DNA from: Massilia sp. W12
GTDB taxonomy: Bacteria > Pseudomonadota > Gammaproteobacteria > Burkholderiales > Burkholderiaceae_D
Length of the DNA stretch: 64,000 nucleotides
Assembly (NCBI RefSeq): GCF_037300705.1
Contig: NZ_CP147776.1
Coordinates: 6,020,857 to 6,084,856, forward strand
Direction: 5' to 3'
Part shown: piece by piece, positions 19,818 through 27,974 of the stretch
How the letters are laid out: each line of letters starts with the position of its first letter
Position numbering within the stretch: position 1 is the first letter of the stretch
Notes under the pieces: generated by a model
The model's database searches: none
Seen by the model: only the letters and a program-made list of their open reading frames with translations
Told to the model about the DNA's origin: nothing
Program-made: the position numbers and the translations under genes

Positions 19818-21770
19818 ATGTCCTCACTCCGCCGCTTTCCAGTTTTCTTCGCCTGTCTGCTGATGTTGTGGCTGTCCTGCATCAACAGCGTGCGCGCCGA
19901 AGAATCATTTCTCGAACCGCAGCGGGCCTTCCGCTTTTCCGCCGCCGTGCAAGACGGCAAGCACATACTCGTCACCTACCAGATTGCGCCTGGCTATTAC
20001 CTGTACCGCGAGCGCCTGAAATTTGTGGCCAGCGGCGCCAAGCTGGGCGAAGCGCAAATTCCGGCAGGCAAAGTCAAATTTGATGAAACCTTTCAAAAAG
20101 AAGTCGAAGTTTATTACGACCGTTTGCAAGTCAAAATTCCGGTGGAAGGCAATGGCCCCTTCACCTTGACCGCCACCAGCCAGGGGTGCGCCGAAGCCGG
20201 TCTGTGCTATTCGCCGATGGATTCAGTCGCCAATCTGCATATCAAAGCGGAAGCCAAGAGCGATGCCAAAAGCGCGCCGGCTGACAGTAAAAGCAGCGCC
20301 CCGGAAAGCGCCAAATCAGCCAGCGCCAGCGCAGTCGCACAGGCCAGCACAGTTGCACAAGCCAGCGCCGCTGCTCTGAGCAGCGCCAGTGCGCCGGCTG
20401 AACAAGCGCCAGCAGTGCCCGCCTCATCAGCCGTCGCCGCCAGTGCTGCAGCTTCAAGCGCAGCTTCTGCAGTCCCTGCCGCAGCGCCCAAAGCCGCTGC
20501 CGTCAACCAAAATCAGGAAGAAAGCAACCGCATCCGTGATGCTTTAAAAAGCGGCCAATTGTGGCTGATCATGCCCTTGTTCTGGGTCTTGGGCCTGATG
20601 CTGGCGCTCACCCCCTGTGTCTTGCCGATGGTGCCGATTCTTTCCTTCATCATCGTTGGCGAAGGCGCGCATGTGACACGTTTGCGCGGTTTTGTTTTGG
20701 CCTTGACCTACGTCATGGGCATGTCCCTGATCTACACCCTGGTCGGGGTCGCTTCCGGCATGGCTGGCGATAATCTCAGCCTGATGTTGCAAAACCCCTG
20801 GGTGCTGGGCGGCTTTGCGCTGATGCTGGCGGCCTTGTCGCTGGCCATGTTTGACGTCTATCAATTGCAGATGCCGTCATTTATCCAGGAAAAATTGATT
20901 AACGCCTCGGAACAGCAAAAACGCGGCAAATTATTCGGCGTCTTCATCATGGGCGCCTTGTCCGCTCTGGTGGTCGGCCCCTGTGTCACCGCGCCGCTGG
21001 TCGGGGTCTTGTTGTACATCAGCCAGACAGGCAACGCCGGTCTCGGGGGCGCTGCGTTGTTCGCCCTGGCCTTGGGCATGGGCACACCCTTGATGTTGTT
21101 TGGCGCCTCCGCCGGCGTGTTGCTGCCGAAAGCCGGCAAATGGATGAATGACATCAAACACTTCTTCGGCGTGATGTTGCTCGGCGTCGCATTGTGGTTG
21201 GCCGGCCCGGTGATGCCAGCCGCTTTGGAAATGCTGTTATGGGGTCTGTTATGTGCAGTGTATGGCGGCTATTTGCTGATCAAGAGCCAAAACATTGGCC
21301 GCGTGGTCGCCCTGGCGCCGCTTGGCTTTGCCGCGCTGCTGAGCTATTCCTACGCCACTGGCGGGCGCAGCACCTTTGAACCGCTGCGCCATTTATCAGC
21401 CGAAAAGAGCGATGCGCCGCATTTCAAGCGCATTAAAACCGAAGCGGATCTGGAGCGCGAACTGAAAGACGCGCGCGGCAAAGTGGTGATGCTGGATTTC
21501 TATGCAGACTGGTGTGTCGCCTGTATTGAAATGGAAAAATTCACCTTCCCGCACCCAGATGTGAAGCGGCGCATGTCGCAAATGGTCTTGCTGCAAGTCG
21601 ATGTCACAGCCAACGATGCGCATGACAAAGCGATGTTGAAGCGCTTCAAACTGTTCGGCCCGCCCGGCATTATTTTCTTCGACAAACTCGGGCGTGAAGT
21701 TGATAGCGCGCGCGTGATCGGCTATCAAAAAGCGGAGCGCTTTACCACGTCTTTAGATGCAGTATTGTGA
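19818..21770 (+). CDS. dsbD: thiol:disulfide interchange protein DsbD
   Basis: DsbD (650 aa) carries electrons from cytoplasmic thioredoxin to periplasmic DsbC and partners. A signal peptide (1-27) leads to the alpha domain with catalytic C124 and C130. A long Ala/Ser-rich linker (about 150-230) follows, then the eight-segment beta domain with C267 in TPCVLPMVP and the second cysteine in GPCVTAPLVG. A thioredoxin-like gamma domain with DWCVACIEM closes the protein. I chose the ATG at 19818 because the signal peptide then begins properly; an ATG at 19788 lacks a binding site. The low-complexity linker is longer than usual. A 7-bp hairpin (19761-19778) lies just upstream. Confidence 0.95.
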   Translation: MSSLRRFPVFFACLLMLWLSCINSVRAEESFLEPQRAFRFSAAVQDGKHILVTYQIAPGYYLYRERLKFVASGAKLGEAQIPAGKVKFDETFQKEVEVYYDRLQVKIPVEGNGPFTLTATSQGCAEAGLCYSPMDSVANLHIKAEAKSDAKSAPADSKSSAPESAKSASASAVAQASTVAQASAAALSSASAPAEQAPAVPASSAVAASAAASSAASAVPAAAPKAAAVNQNQEESNRIRDALKSGQLWLIMPLFWVLGLMLALTPCVLPMVPILSFIIVGEGAHVTRLRGFVLALTYVMGMSLIYTLVGVASGMAGDNLSLMLQNPWVLGGFALMLAALSLAMFDVYQLQMPSFIQEKLINASEQQKRGKLFGVFIMGALSALVVGPCVTAPLVGVLLYISQTGNAGLGGAALFALALGMGTPLMLFGASAGVLLPKAGKWMNDIKHFFGVMLLGVALWLAGPVMPAALEMLLWGLLCAVYGGYLLIKSQNIGRVVALAPLGFAALLSYSYATGGRSTFEPLRHLSAEKSDAPHFKRIKTEADLERELKDARGKVVMLDFYADWCVACIEMEKFTFPHPDVKRRMSQMVLLQVDVTANDAHDKAMLKRFKLFGPPGIIFFDKLGREVDSARVIGYQKAERFTTSLDAVL

Positions 21771-22285
21771 TTTTGCGGGTATCTAATACGCAAAATCGAT
21801 TTTCGATCTGGCTATTCTCCACTGCGCGCCGCCATACGCGCGCAGTGGATGGCGGCTTAAGCAAGAAGCGCATCATGCGGATTGACTGCATTCCTGGGCA
21901 AAACGCACTGGGCTGAGGCGTTCAACCCGGGTTTTGGCATTTCATCTGCCCTGGCTGACGCGCCGGCGCATTTTTCAGGCCGGGGCTGTTGTTTAGCGGA
22001 TATGACTGGCGCCATGCCGTGTGAAGATCTATATGTGATTTCACACAATTCGATACAAAATCATGTGCTGTAAAGCGTGAATGATGTACTTTGGCTGCAA
22101 TAATAGCAAAGCGGCCGCGCTTGCAATGCGTCCCGCCTGTGTTCTCTGACAGGGAAGCGCGCAAAACACTGGTCATTGCCGCGCTTTTGCTGTGTAATAG
22201 CAATCAAGGCCGGGCGCGCCTGAAAAGCGCAAACGGGATGATCAGCGGGAATGCTTCGCTTCCCATATCTTGAAAATGACAGAAT
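21771..22285 (+). other. 515-base gap between dsbD and ptsH
   Basis: No gene is supported here; short frames lack ribosome binding sites and family features. It holds a 9-bp inverted repeat overlapping the dsbD stop (21769-21777 with 21789-21797) and a strong 11-bp one (21819-21829 with 21838-21848), both without T tracts. TGTGATTTCACA (22034-22045) is a perfect short dyad. TTGCT/AGCAA and GGGAA/TTCCC small hairpins lie closer to ptsH. In many betaproteobacteria a mannose-type EIIA gene stands just before ptsH; none is found here. Confidence 0.6.
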
Positions 22286-22558
22286 ATGATTCAACACGAG
22301 ATAGAAATCATCAATAAGCTTGGCCTGCATGCAAGAGCGTCTGCAAAATTGACGCAACTGGCCGCCAAGTACACCAGCTGCGAAGTGTTTATTTCGCGCA
22401 ATGCGCGCCGCGTCAACGCCAAATCCATCATGGGCGTGATGATGCTGGCCGCCGGCAAAGGGGCTAAAGTTTTGCTGGAAGTCAATGGCCCGCAGGAAGA
22501 AGAGTGCCTGAATGCATTGGTCGCACTGATCAATGATAAATTCGGCGAAGGCGAGTAA
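22286..22558 (+). CDS. ptsH: phosphocarrier protein HPr
   Basis: HPr (90 aa) accepts a phosphoryl group from Enzyme I on H15, within NKLGLHARASAKL, and passes it to EIIA proteins. The regulatory serine region NAKSIMGVMMLAAGKG (S47) is also present. This is the proteobacterial HPr linked to regulation or to the nitrogen-type PTS. It is followed by ptsI after 5 bases, so the two form an operon. No EIIA gene is next to it. Confidence 0.96.
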   Translation: MIQHEIEIINKLGLHARASAKLTQLAAKYTSCEVFISRNARRVNAKSIMGVMMLAAGKGAKVLLEVNGPQEEECLNALVALINDKFGEGE

Positions 22559-22563
22559 GCGTT

Positions 22564-24318
22564 ATGGGCGCTGCCTTCACGCTGCACGGGATACCGGTGT
22601 CGCGCGGCATTGCGATAGGCCGCGCGCACCTGTTCGCCCCGGCAGCGCTGGATGTGCGCCATTATCTGGTTGAGACGGAAGAAGTCGAGCGCGAAGTCAA
22701 ACGCCTGCAAGACGCCATCGAGGCGGTGCACAAGGAATTGCAAACCTTGTGGATGGATTTGCCCAAGGATGCGCCGACCGAGCTGGGCGCCTTCATTGAC
22801 GTGCATGCCTTGATTCTGTCCGACCCCATGATTTCCGAAGCGCCACTGGATATCATCCGCAGCCGGCATTACAACGCCGAATGGGCGCTGGTGACACAGA
22901 TCGACGAGTTATCGGCCCAGTTTGACGATATCGAAGATGAATACCTGCGTGAGCGCAAAGCCGACATCCAGCAAGTCGCCGAGCGTGTCTTAAAGGTGCT
23001 GACCGGCACCGCACAGCAACAACCCGTCACCAGCCTGGCGCAAAGCAACAGCGCGCAAATGATCGTGGTGGCGCACGATATTTCTCCGGCGGATATGCTG
23101 CAATTCCGCGACCGCGCCTTCGTCGGCTTCGTTACCGCCATCGGCGGGCAAAACTCGCATACCGCGATTGTCGCGCGCAGCCTGGATATTCCGGCGGCGG
23201 TCGGCATGTCTTTTGGCGCCACCCTGATTCAGCAAGACGACTGGCTGGTGATCGATGGCGACGCCGGGGTGGTGGTGGTCAACCCCGACGCCCTGGTGCT
23301 GGGACAGTACCGCGAGCAACAGGCGGACATGCAGCGCCTGAAGAAAAAGCTCTCCAAACTCAAAAAAACCCAGGCCATGACGCGCGATGGCGTGCAAATC
23401 GATGTGTTGGCGAATATCGAATTGCCGGAAGATTGCGCCGCCGCGATGGACGCCGGGGCTAACGGGGTCGGCCTGTTCCGCTCAGAATTTTTATTCATGG
23501 GACGCACCGGCTACGGCCAGAAGCTGCCCACCGAAGAAGAGCAATTCGAGCAATACCGCAAAGCCGTGCTGGCCATGAAAGGCCGCCCGGTGACGATTCG
23601 CACGATTGACGTGGGGGCCGACAAGCCGCTGGACGACACTGAACATTTCGCGCGCAATCCGGCGCTGGGAAGGCGCGCCATCCGCCTCTGCCTGGCCGAT
23701 CCGCTCTTATTCCTGACCCAGTTGCGCGCAATTTTGCGCGTCTCGGCCTTTGGCCCGGTCAAGATGTTGATTCCGATGCTGGCGCACGCCTTTGAAATTG
23801 ATCAAACCCTGGGCTTGATCGAACAGGCCAAGCAGCAGTTGCGCGATGCGCGCCAGAAATTTGATGAAAACATCGAAGTCGGCGCCATGATCGAGATCCC
23901 GGCCGCCGCCCTGGCCCTGCCGCTGTTCTTGAAACGCCTGGATTTTCTCTCCATCGGCACCAATGACCTGATCCAATACACCCTGGCGATTGACCGCGTG
24001 GATCATGAGGTGGCGCATTTATACAACCCGCTGCACCCGGCGGTGTTGCAAATGATCGCGCAGACCATCAAAGCCGGCGCGCGCGCCGGCAAGCCGGTCT
24101 CGGTATGCGGCGAAATGGCGGGCGATTTGAAACACATCCGCCTTTTGCTCGGCATGGGCTTGCGCCAGTTTTCCATGCACCCGGCGCAGATTTTGGCGGT
24201 CAAACACGAAATCCTGAACAGCGATCTGAGCGTCTTGCAAGCCAAGACGCGCAAGATTCTGACCGCCATGGAACCGGCCAAAATCGCGCAAAGCGTGCGC
24301 GAATTGCGCAATCTGTAA
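22564..24318 (+). CDS. ptsI: phosphoenolpyruvate-protein phosphotransferase (Enzyme I)
   Basis: Enzyme I (584 aa) takes the phosphoryl group from phosphoenolpyruvate and gives it to HPr. The active histidine is H199 in GGQNSHTAIVARS. The C-terminal PEP-binding barrel has GANGVGLFRSEFLFMGR, IGTNDLIQYTLAIDR and the catalytic cysteine C515 in VSVCGEMAGD. Length is typical. It is co-transcribed with ptsH and works in the cytoplasm. Confidence 0.97.
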   Translation: MGAAFTLHGIPVSRGIAIGRAHLFAPAALDVRHYLVETEEVEREVKRLQDAIEAVHKELQTLWMDLPKDAPTELGAFIDVHALILSDPMISEAPLDIIRSRHYNAEWALVTQIDELSAQFDDIEDEYLRERKADIQQVAERVLKVLTGTAQQQPVTSLAQSNSAQMIVVAHDISPADMLQFRDRAFVGFVTAIGGQNSHTAIVARSLDIPAAVGMSFGATLIQQDDWLVIDGDAGVVVVNPDALVLGQYREQQADMQRLKKKLSKLKKTQAMTRDGVQIDVLANIELPEDCAAAMDAGANGVGLFRSEFLFMGRTGYGQKLPTEEEQFEQYRKAVLAMKGRPVTIRTIDVGADKPLDDTEHFARNPALGRRAIRLCLADPLLFLTQLRAILRVSAFGPVKMLIPMLAHAFEIDQTLGLIEQAKQQLRDARQKFDENIEVGAMIEIPAAALALPLFLKRLDFLSIGTNDLIQYTLAIDRVDHEVAHLYNPLHPAVLQMIAQTIKAGARAGKPVSVCGEMAGDLKHIRLLLGMGLRQFSMHPAQILAVKHEILNSDLSVLQAKTRKILTAMEPAKIAQSVRELRNL

Positions 24319-24471
24319 GCTTGCATTGTCGTAAAGCGGCACAAGTTGCGAAAAAAACTGCTTTTATCCCGCATTAAATTGGATTGCCCGCGCTGCCGCC
24401 CTGTTAGGATATAGCGAATAGCATTGGGCTTTGGCGCGCACATGGCGCGCCAGCGGAAAAGGGATGCGGGA

Positions 24472-26181
24472 ATGATAGACGTACTGATCTTGCGCCGGGC
24501 AGCGGATATCCCTGCGGCTCTGGCAATCTTGCCCGGTTTGGCCCCGGGCTGGCGCGCTTTATGTTTTGATCCGCTGGTGGTGGATCACGCCTTTTTCGCC
24601 GGCATCCACAATATTGAATTCTTTTCCTGGCCCGACTGTCCCAGCCTTGAGCTGCTCGATGGCAACAGCCACGGCCTGGCGCGCGCCTTTGAAGCCAAAT
24701 TGGCCAAGCTGTGTGAACCCTATTTCCCGGATTGCGATTTACGCGGCTGGCAGCATCTCAATCTCTACTATTTATTGATCAGCCTGCAATGGTATGACGG
24801 CCTGTGGCAACGCGTATTGTCGATGTTGCAAGGCTGTCGCGTGCATCTGTTTGTCTGCGATGCGCCGCTGCACTATTACTTCAACGCCGGTTTGCCGGTG
24901 TTGCAATTGGAGCAGCGCCTGCAAGACTTGCCCGACACCGTCACCGAATTGCATGCCTACCAGGATGACAAACTTGATCTGCGCCAGCTTGTGCCGAATT
25001 TTCCGGGCCGCCTGGAGCAAAGCACCCGTCCCTTTGTTCTGAGTCACTTGCCAACCTGCATGTATGATCTGCTGTATATCAACCAGCAATTGCAAGCCAG
25101 CGGACTGGCGGTGGTGAATGTCAAAGCGCGTCACTTTGATATGCCGGTATGGGCAAATCAGCATGTGGAGCTGGAAGAATTTGATGTGCTGCTGGCGCAA
25201 ATGACGCCGGAAGTGGCCACGCCGCTGCAGCGCATCGAAGGCGTGTTGCAAGCCGAATTGGAAAGATTGCTGGGCATCTGGTTGCCAGAGGGCGAACTGC
25301 GCCAGCGCCAGGCGCAATACATGGCGCGCACCTATCAGGCGCAATTGCTGACCTGGGTCTTGTTCACCATGTATTTGCTGCAAACCAAGCCCATCTGCCT
25401 GCTGCTGTCAGACCATAACGCCGATTTTCATGGCCCTTTGATGAGTGTGGCGCGCAATAAGCAAGTGCCGGTCCTGGTTTTGCCGCACGCCAAAACCGTG
25501 GCGCGCACCGATTTTGACTGGCCGCAACAAATCGCGCTGCCGCATCCGCTGCAAGGCGGCCCCAGTCTCGATTTGCAGCAGGAAGCCCTGCCGCAGCAAT
25601 GTTTGAATTACCCTGAAACCCGGCAATTGCGCCCGGTGCGCCAAGTGCGCACAGTCGGACTCCTGCTTAACAGCCACAGCTTGAACGGGGTGTATTGCTG
25701 TCCCTACAGCCAATACATGGAAGACATGCGCCGCATCATGCAATGGTGCCAGGAACAGGGACTGAGCTTGCGCGTGCGCGGCAAACCCAGCTATTCCCTG
25801 GTGCGCCTGATGGGCATGCATGCCGGACTGGATTTGACCGGACAAATCAATGCGCTGCAAGGCACGATTCAGGACTTTGTCGAACAAACCGATGTTTGCC
25901 TGATGTATGACACGCCAACCTCGGGCTGCATTGAATTTCTGCGACGCGGCGCGCCTATCTTCAATCCGGTTTCGCGCGCACTGACTGCGACTGAGGCCAC
26001 CTTCGCCAGCGCGGAGCTGATTCCGCGCGCCGATCTGGAAACCATCCTGTCCCAAGTGGCGGCGCTGCTGCAGCAGCCGGATGAGCTGGAGCGTTTCCGC
26101 CAGCGCCAATTTGCGCGTTACGATGCCCGTTTCACAGGCCGGCCCGAATTGGCCGACTGCCTGCGCAAGCTGGCGCCATGA
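24472..26181 (+). CDS. uncharacterised protein, probable surface-carbohydrate enzyme
   Basis: This 569-aa protein has no signal peptide or membrane segment and I do not recognise its family with certainty. It looks like a two-domain alpha/beta protein. Near residues 313-322 there is SDHNADFHGP, followed by VPVLVLPHAK (about 332-341). Near 483-497 there is SGCIEFLRRGAPIF, which resembles the donor-side motif of GT-B-type glycosyl and glycerophosphate transferases. The start is ATG 24472, behind AAAAGGGA at good spacing; the upstream TTG frame is not supported. The stop overlaps an ATG, and the next gene begins 12 bases on. Linkage to an acetyltransferase and a sugar amidotransferase suggests a role in making or attaching a modified sugar. 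Function is unproven. Confidence 0.7.
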   Translation: MIDVLILRRAADIPAALAILPGLAPGWRALCFDPLVVDHAFFAGIHNIEFFSWPDCPSLELLDGNSHGLARAFEAKLAKLCEPYFPDCDLRGWQHLNLYYLLISLQWYDGLWQRVLSMLQGCRVHLFVCDAPLHYYFNAGLPVLQLEQRLQDLPDTVTELHAYQDDKLDLRQLVPNFPGRLEQSTRPFVLSHLPTCMYDLLYINQQLQASGLAVVNVKARHFDMPVWANQHVELEEFDVLLAQMTPEVATPLQRIEGVLQAELERLLGIWLPEGELRQRQAQYMARTYQAQLLTWVLFTMYLLQTKPICLLLSDHNADFHGPLMSVARNKQVPVLVLPHAKTVARTDFDWPQQIALPHPLQGGPSLDLQQEALPQQCLNYPETRQLRPVRQVRTVGLLLNSHSLNGVYCCPYSQYMEDMRRIMQWCQEQGLSLRVRGKPSYSLVRLMGMHAGLDLTGQINALQGTIQDFVEQTDVCLMYDTPTSGCIEFLRRGAPIFNPVSRALTATEATFASAELIPRADLETILSQVAALLQQPDELERFRQRQFARYDARFTGRPELADCLRKLAP

Positions 26182-26192
26182 AGGAGAAAGAA

Positions 26193-26786
26193 ATGCAAGA
26201 CACAGGCAGACAGGCGGCGGATCTGATTTTTCTGAGCGGGCAAAAACTTGATTTGCGCCTGCTTACGCCAGCGGATGCGGATGGCGATTACCCGCTTTGG
26301 TTGAACCAGGCCGAAGTCTGCTTCGGCAATTCGCATCATGTCTATCCCTATGCGCGTGAAGCCGCGCGCGAATACATTGCGCAAGCGAATAAAAGCCGTG
26401 ACAGCCTGACCCTGGCGATTGTGAATAAAGCCGGAGTGCATGTCGGCAATGTGGCCTTGAGCAGCATCCATGCGGTCAACCGCAGCGCTGAATTTTCCAT
26501 TCTGCTGGGCGCGCGCAGTTGCTGGGGACAGGGATTTGGCCGCGAAGCGGCATTGTTGATGTTTACGCACGGCTTTGATCAATTGAATTTGCGCCGCATC
26601 GCCTGCGGCACTTTCAGCAATAACATCGGCATGCAAAAAATCGCCCACAGCCTGGGCATGCGGCAAGAAGGTTTGCGGCGCCAGGCGGTGTACAAAGACG
26701 GGCGTTATCTGGACGTGCTGGAATACGGTATCTTGGATGAAGAATTCCGCGCGCATCACCAAGCCGCGCAACAGGAGGGAACATGA
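26193..26786 (+). CDS. GNAT-family N-acetyltransferase
   Basis: This 197-aa cytoplasmic protein has the RimJ/RimL-like GNAT fold. LDLRLLTPADADGDY opens the fold, and the acetyl-CoA loop is in GARSCWGQGFGREAALL (about residues 105-121). FSNNIGMQKIAHSLGM and EGLRRQAVYKDGRYLD close it. The ATG at 26193 has a perfect AAGGAG six bases upstream; the ATG at 26178 overlaps the previous stop and lacks one. Given the neighbours, the likely substrate is an amino sugar, as for PseH in pseudaminic acid synthesis. A protein or antibiotic substrate cannot be excluded. The last 4 bases overlap the next gene (ATGA). Confidence 0.85.
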   Translation: MQDTGRQAADLIFLSGQKLDLRLLTPADADGDYPLWLNQAEVCFGNSHHVYPYAREAAREYIAQANKSRDSLTLAIVNKAGVHVGNVALSSIHAVNRSAEFSILLGARSCWGQGFGREAALLMFTHGFDQLNLRRIACGTFSNNIGMQKIAHSLGMRQEGLRRQAVYKDGRYLDVLEYGILDEEFRAHHQAAQQEGT

Positions 26787-27964
26787 GTAAGCCGATTTTT
26801 GAGGGCGTGCATTACTGCACCCGTTGCTGTATTCCTGAAACCCAGGAAGGCGTGGTGTTTGATGAAATGGGGATTTGTCAGGCCTGCCAATCCTCAGAAC
26901 AGAAAATCCACATCGACTGGGTTGAGCGGCGCCGCCAATTGGAAGAGATTCTGAACAATGCGAAAGCCAAGGCCGGCAATAATTATGATTGTATTGTCCC
27001 CATCAGCGGCGGCAAGGACAGCACCTTCCAATTGCATGTGCTGACCAAGGTGTACAACATGAAGCCGCTGGCGGTCACGTTCAGTCATAACTGGTACAGC
27101 GAAACCGGCTGGTATAACTTGCAAAACGCGCTGGAAGAATTTGAAGTCGATCACATCATGTTCACGCCCAACCGCAAGCTGATCAACCGCATTGCGCGGC
27201 GCTCGCTGGGCGGCATCGGCGATGCCTGCTGGCACTGCCACGCCGGCGTCGGCGCGTTTCCTTTGAACGTCGCCGTGCGCTTCAATATTCCGCTCTTGAT
27301 CTGGGGCGAATCGATTGCCGAAACCTCGGGCCGCGCATCTTATTTCAACCCGGTGCGCAAATTCGACCGCGAATATTTCACCAAAGTCTCGGCTAAACTG
27401 CGCCCGGATCAGATGGAAGATGAAACCTTGAGCGCGCGCGATCTCTACCCATTCAATGTGCCCAGCGCGGAAGATTGCGAGCGGGTCGGCCTGTTCGGCA
27501 TCCACTTGGGCGATTTCATCTTCTGGGACGATGAGCGGCAAATGGAATTTGTGCGCGACACCTACGGCTGGAAAGAAACCCAGATCGAAGGGACATACAA
27601 GCGCTACAAGAGCGCCGAATGCATCATGCCCGGCGTGCACGACTACACCTGCTATCTGAAACGCGGCTATGGCCGCGCCACCTTCCACGCCAGCCAGGAC
27701 GTGCGCGCCGGTCTGCTGACGCGCAGCGAAGGTTTTCAACTGATTGAAGAAAATGATCCGGTGCGCCCGGCGGCGCTGGATTACTACCTGAGCATCACCG
27801 GGCTGTCGGAGCAGGAATTCTATGAAACCATGGAACAGCACCGGCACAAAGCCTTGCGCGGCAAAGTGATTCCGATTGCGCCGGCGCGCGAGACGCCGAA
27901 TGAAGAAGTGTTGCTGCCGTTTGCGCAGCAAATCATCGCCAAACACCGGCCCAAGCCGGAATAA
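26783..27964 (+). CDS. N-acetyl sugar amidotransferase (WbpG/PseA/LegG type)
   Basis: The 393-aa protein is an ATP-pyrophosphatase of the PP-loop class that replaces an N-acetyl oxygen with ammonia to make an acetamidino sugar. The PP-loop SGGKDS is at residues 75-80. An N-terminal zinc ribbon has C12/C15 (YCTRCCIPET) and C32/C35 (GICQACQ). GDACWHCHAGVG and IWGESIAETSGRASYFNP are family features. WbpG works with HisH2/HisF2 as ammonia source; no such genes are here. An amidase-signature gene follows after 10 bases. It overlaps the acetyltransferase gene by 4 bases. Confidence 0.88.
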   Translation: MSKPIFEGVHYCTRCCIPETQEGVVFDEMGICQACQSSEQKIHIDWVERRRQLEEILNNAKAKAGNNYDCIVPISGGKDSTFQLHVLTKVYNMKPLAVTFSHNWYSETGWYNLQNALEEFEVDHIMFTPNRKLINRIARRSLGGIGDACWHCHAGVGAFPLNVAVRFNIPLLIWGESIAETSGRASYFNPVRKFDREYFTKVSAKLRPDQMEDETLSARDLYPFNVPSAEDCERVGLFGIHLGDFIFWDDERQMEFVRDTYGWKETQIEGTYKRYKSAECIMPGVHDYTCYLKRGYGRATFHASQDVRAGLLTRSEGFQLIEENDPVRPAALDYYLSITGLSEQEFYETMEQHRHKALRGKVIPIAPARETPNEEVLLPFAQQIIAKHRPKPE

Positions 27965-27974
27965 GGGAGGACGC

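Noticed and set aside
22034-22045. TGTGATTTCACA as a CRP site
   Set aside because: CRP half-sites need a 6-base spacer; here it is 2.
21882-22273. Two short + strand open frames before ptsH
   Set aside because: No ribosome binding sites, no recognisable features, and they cross hairpins.
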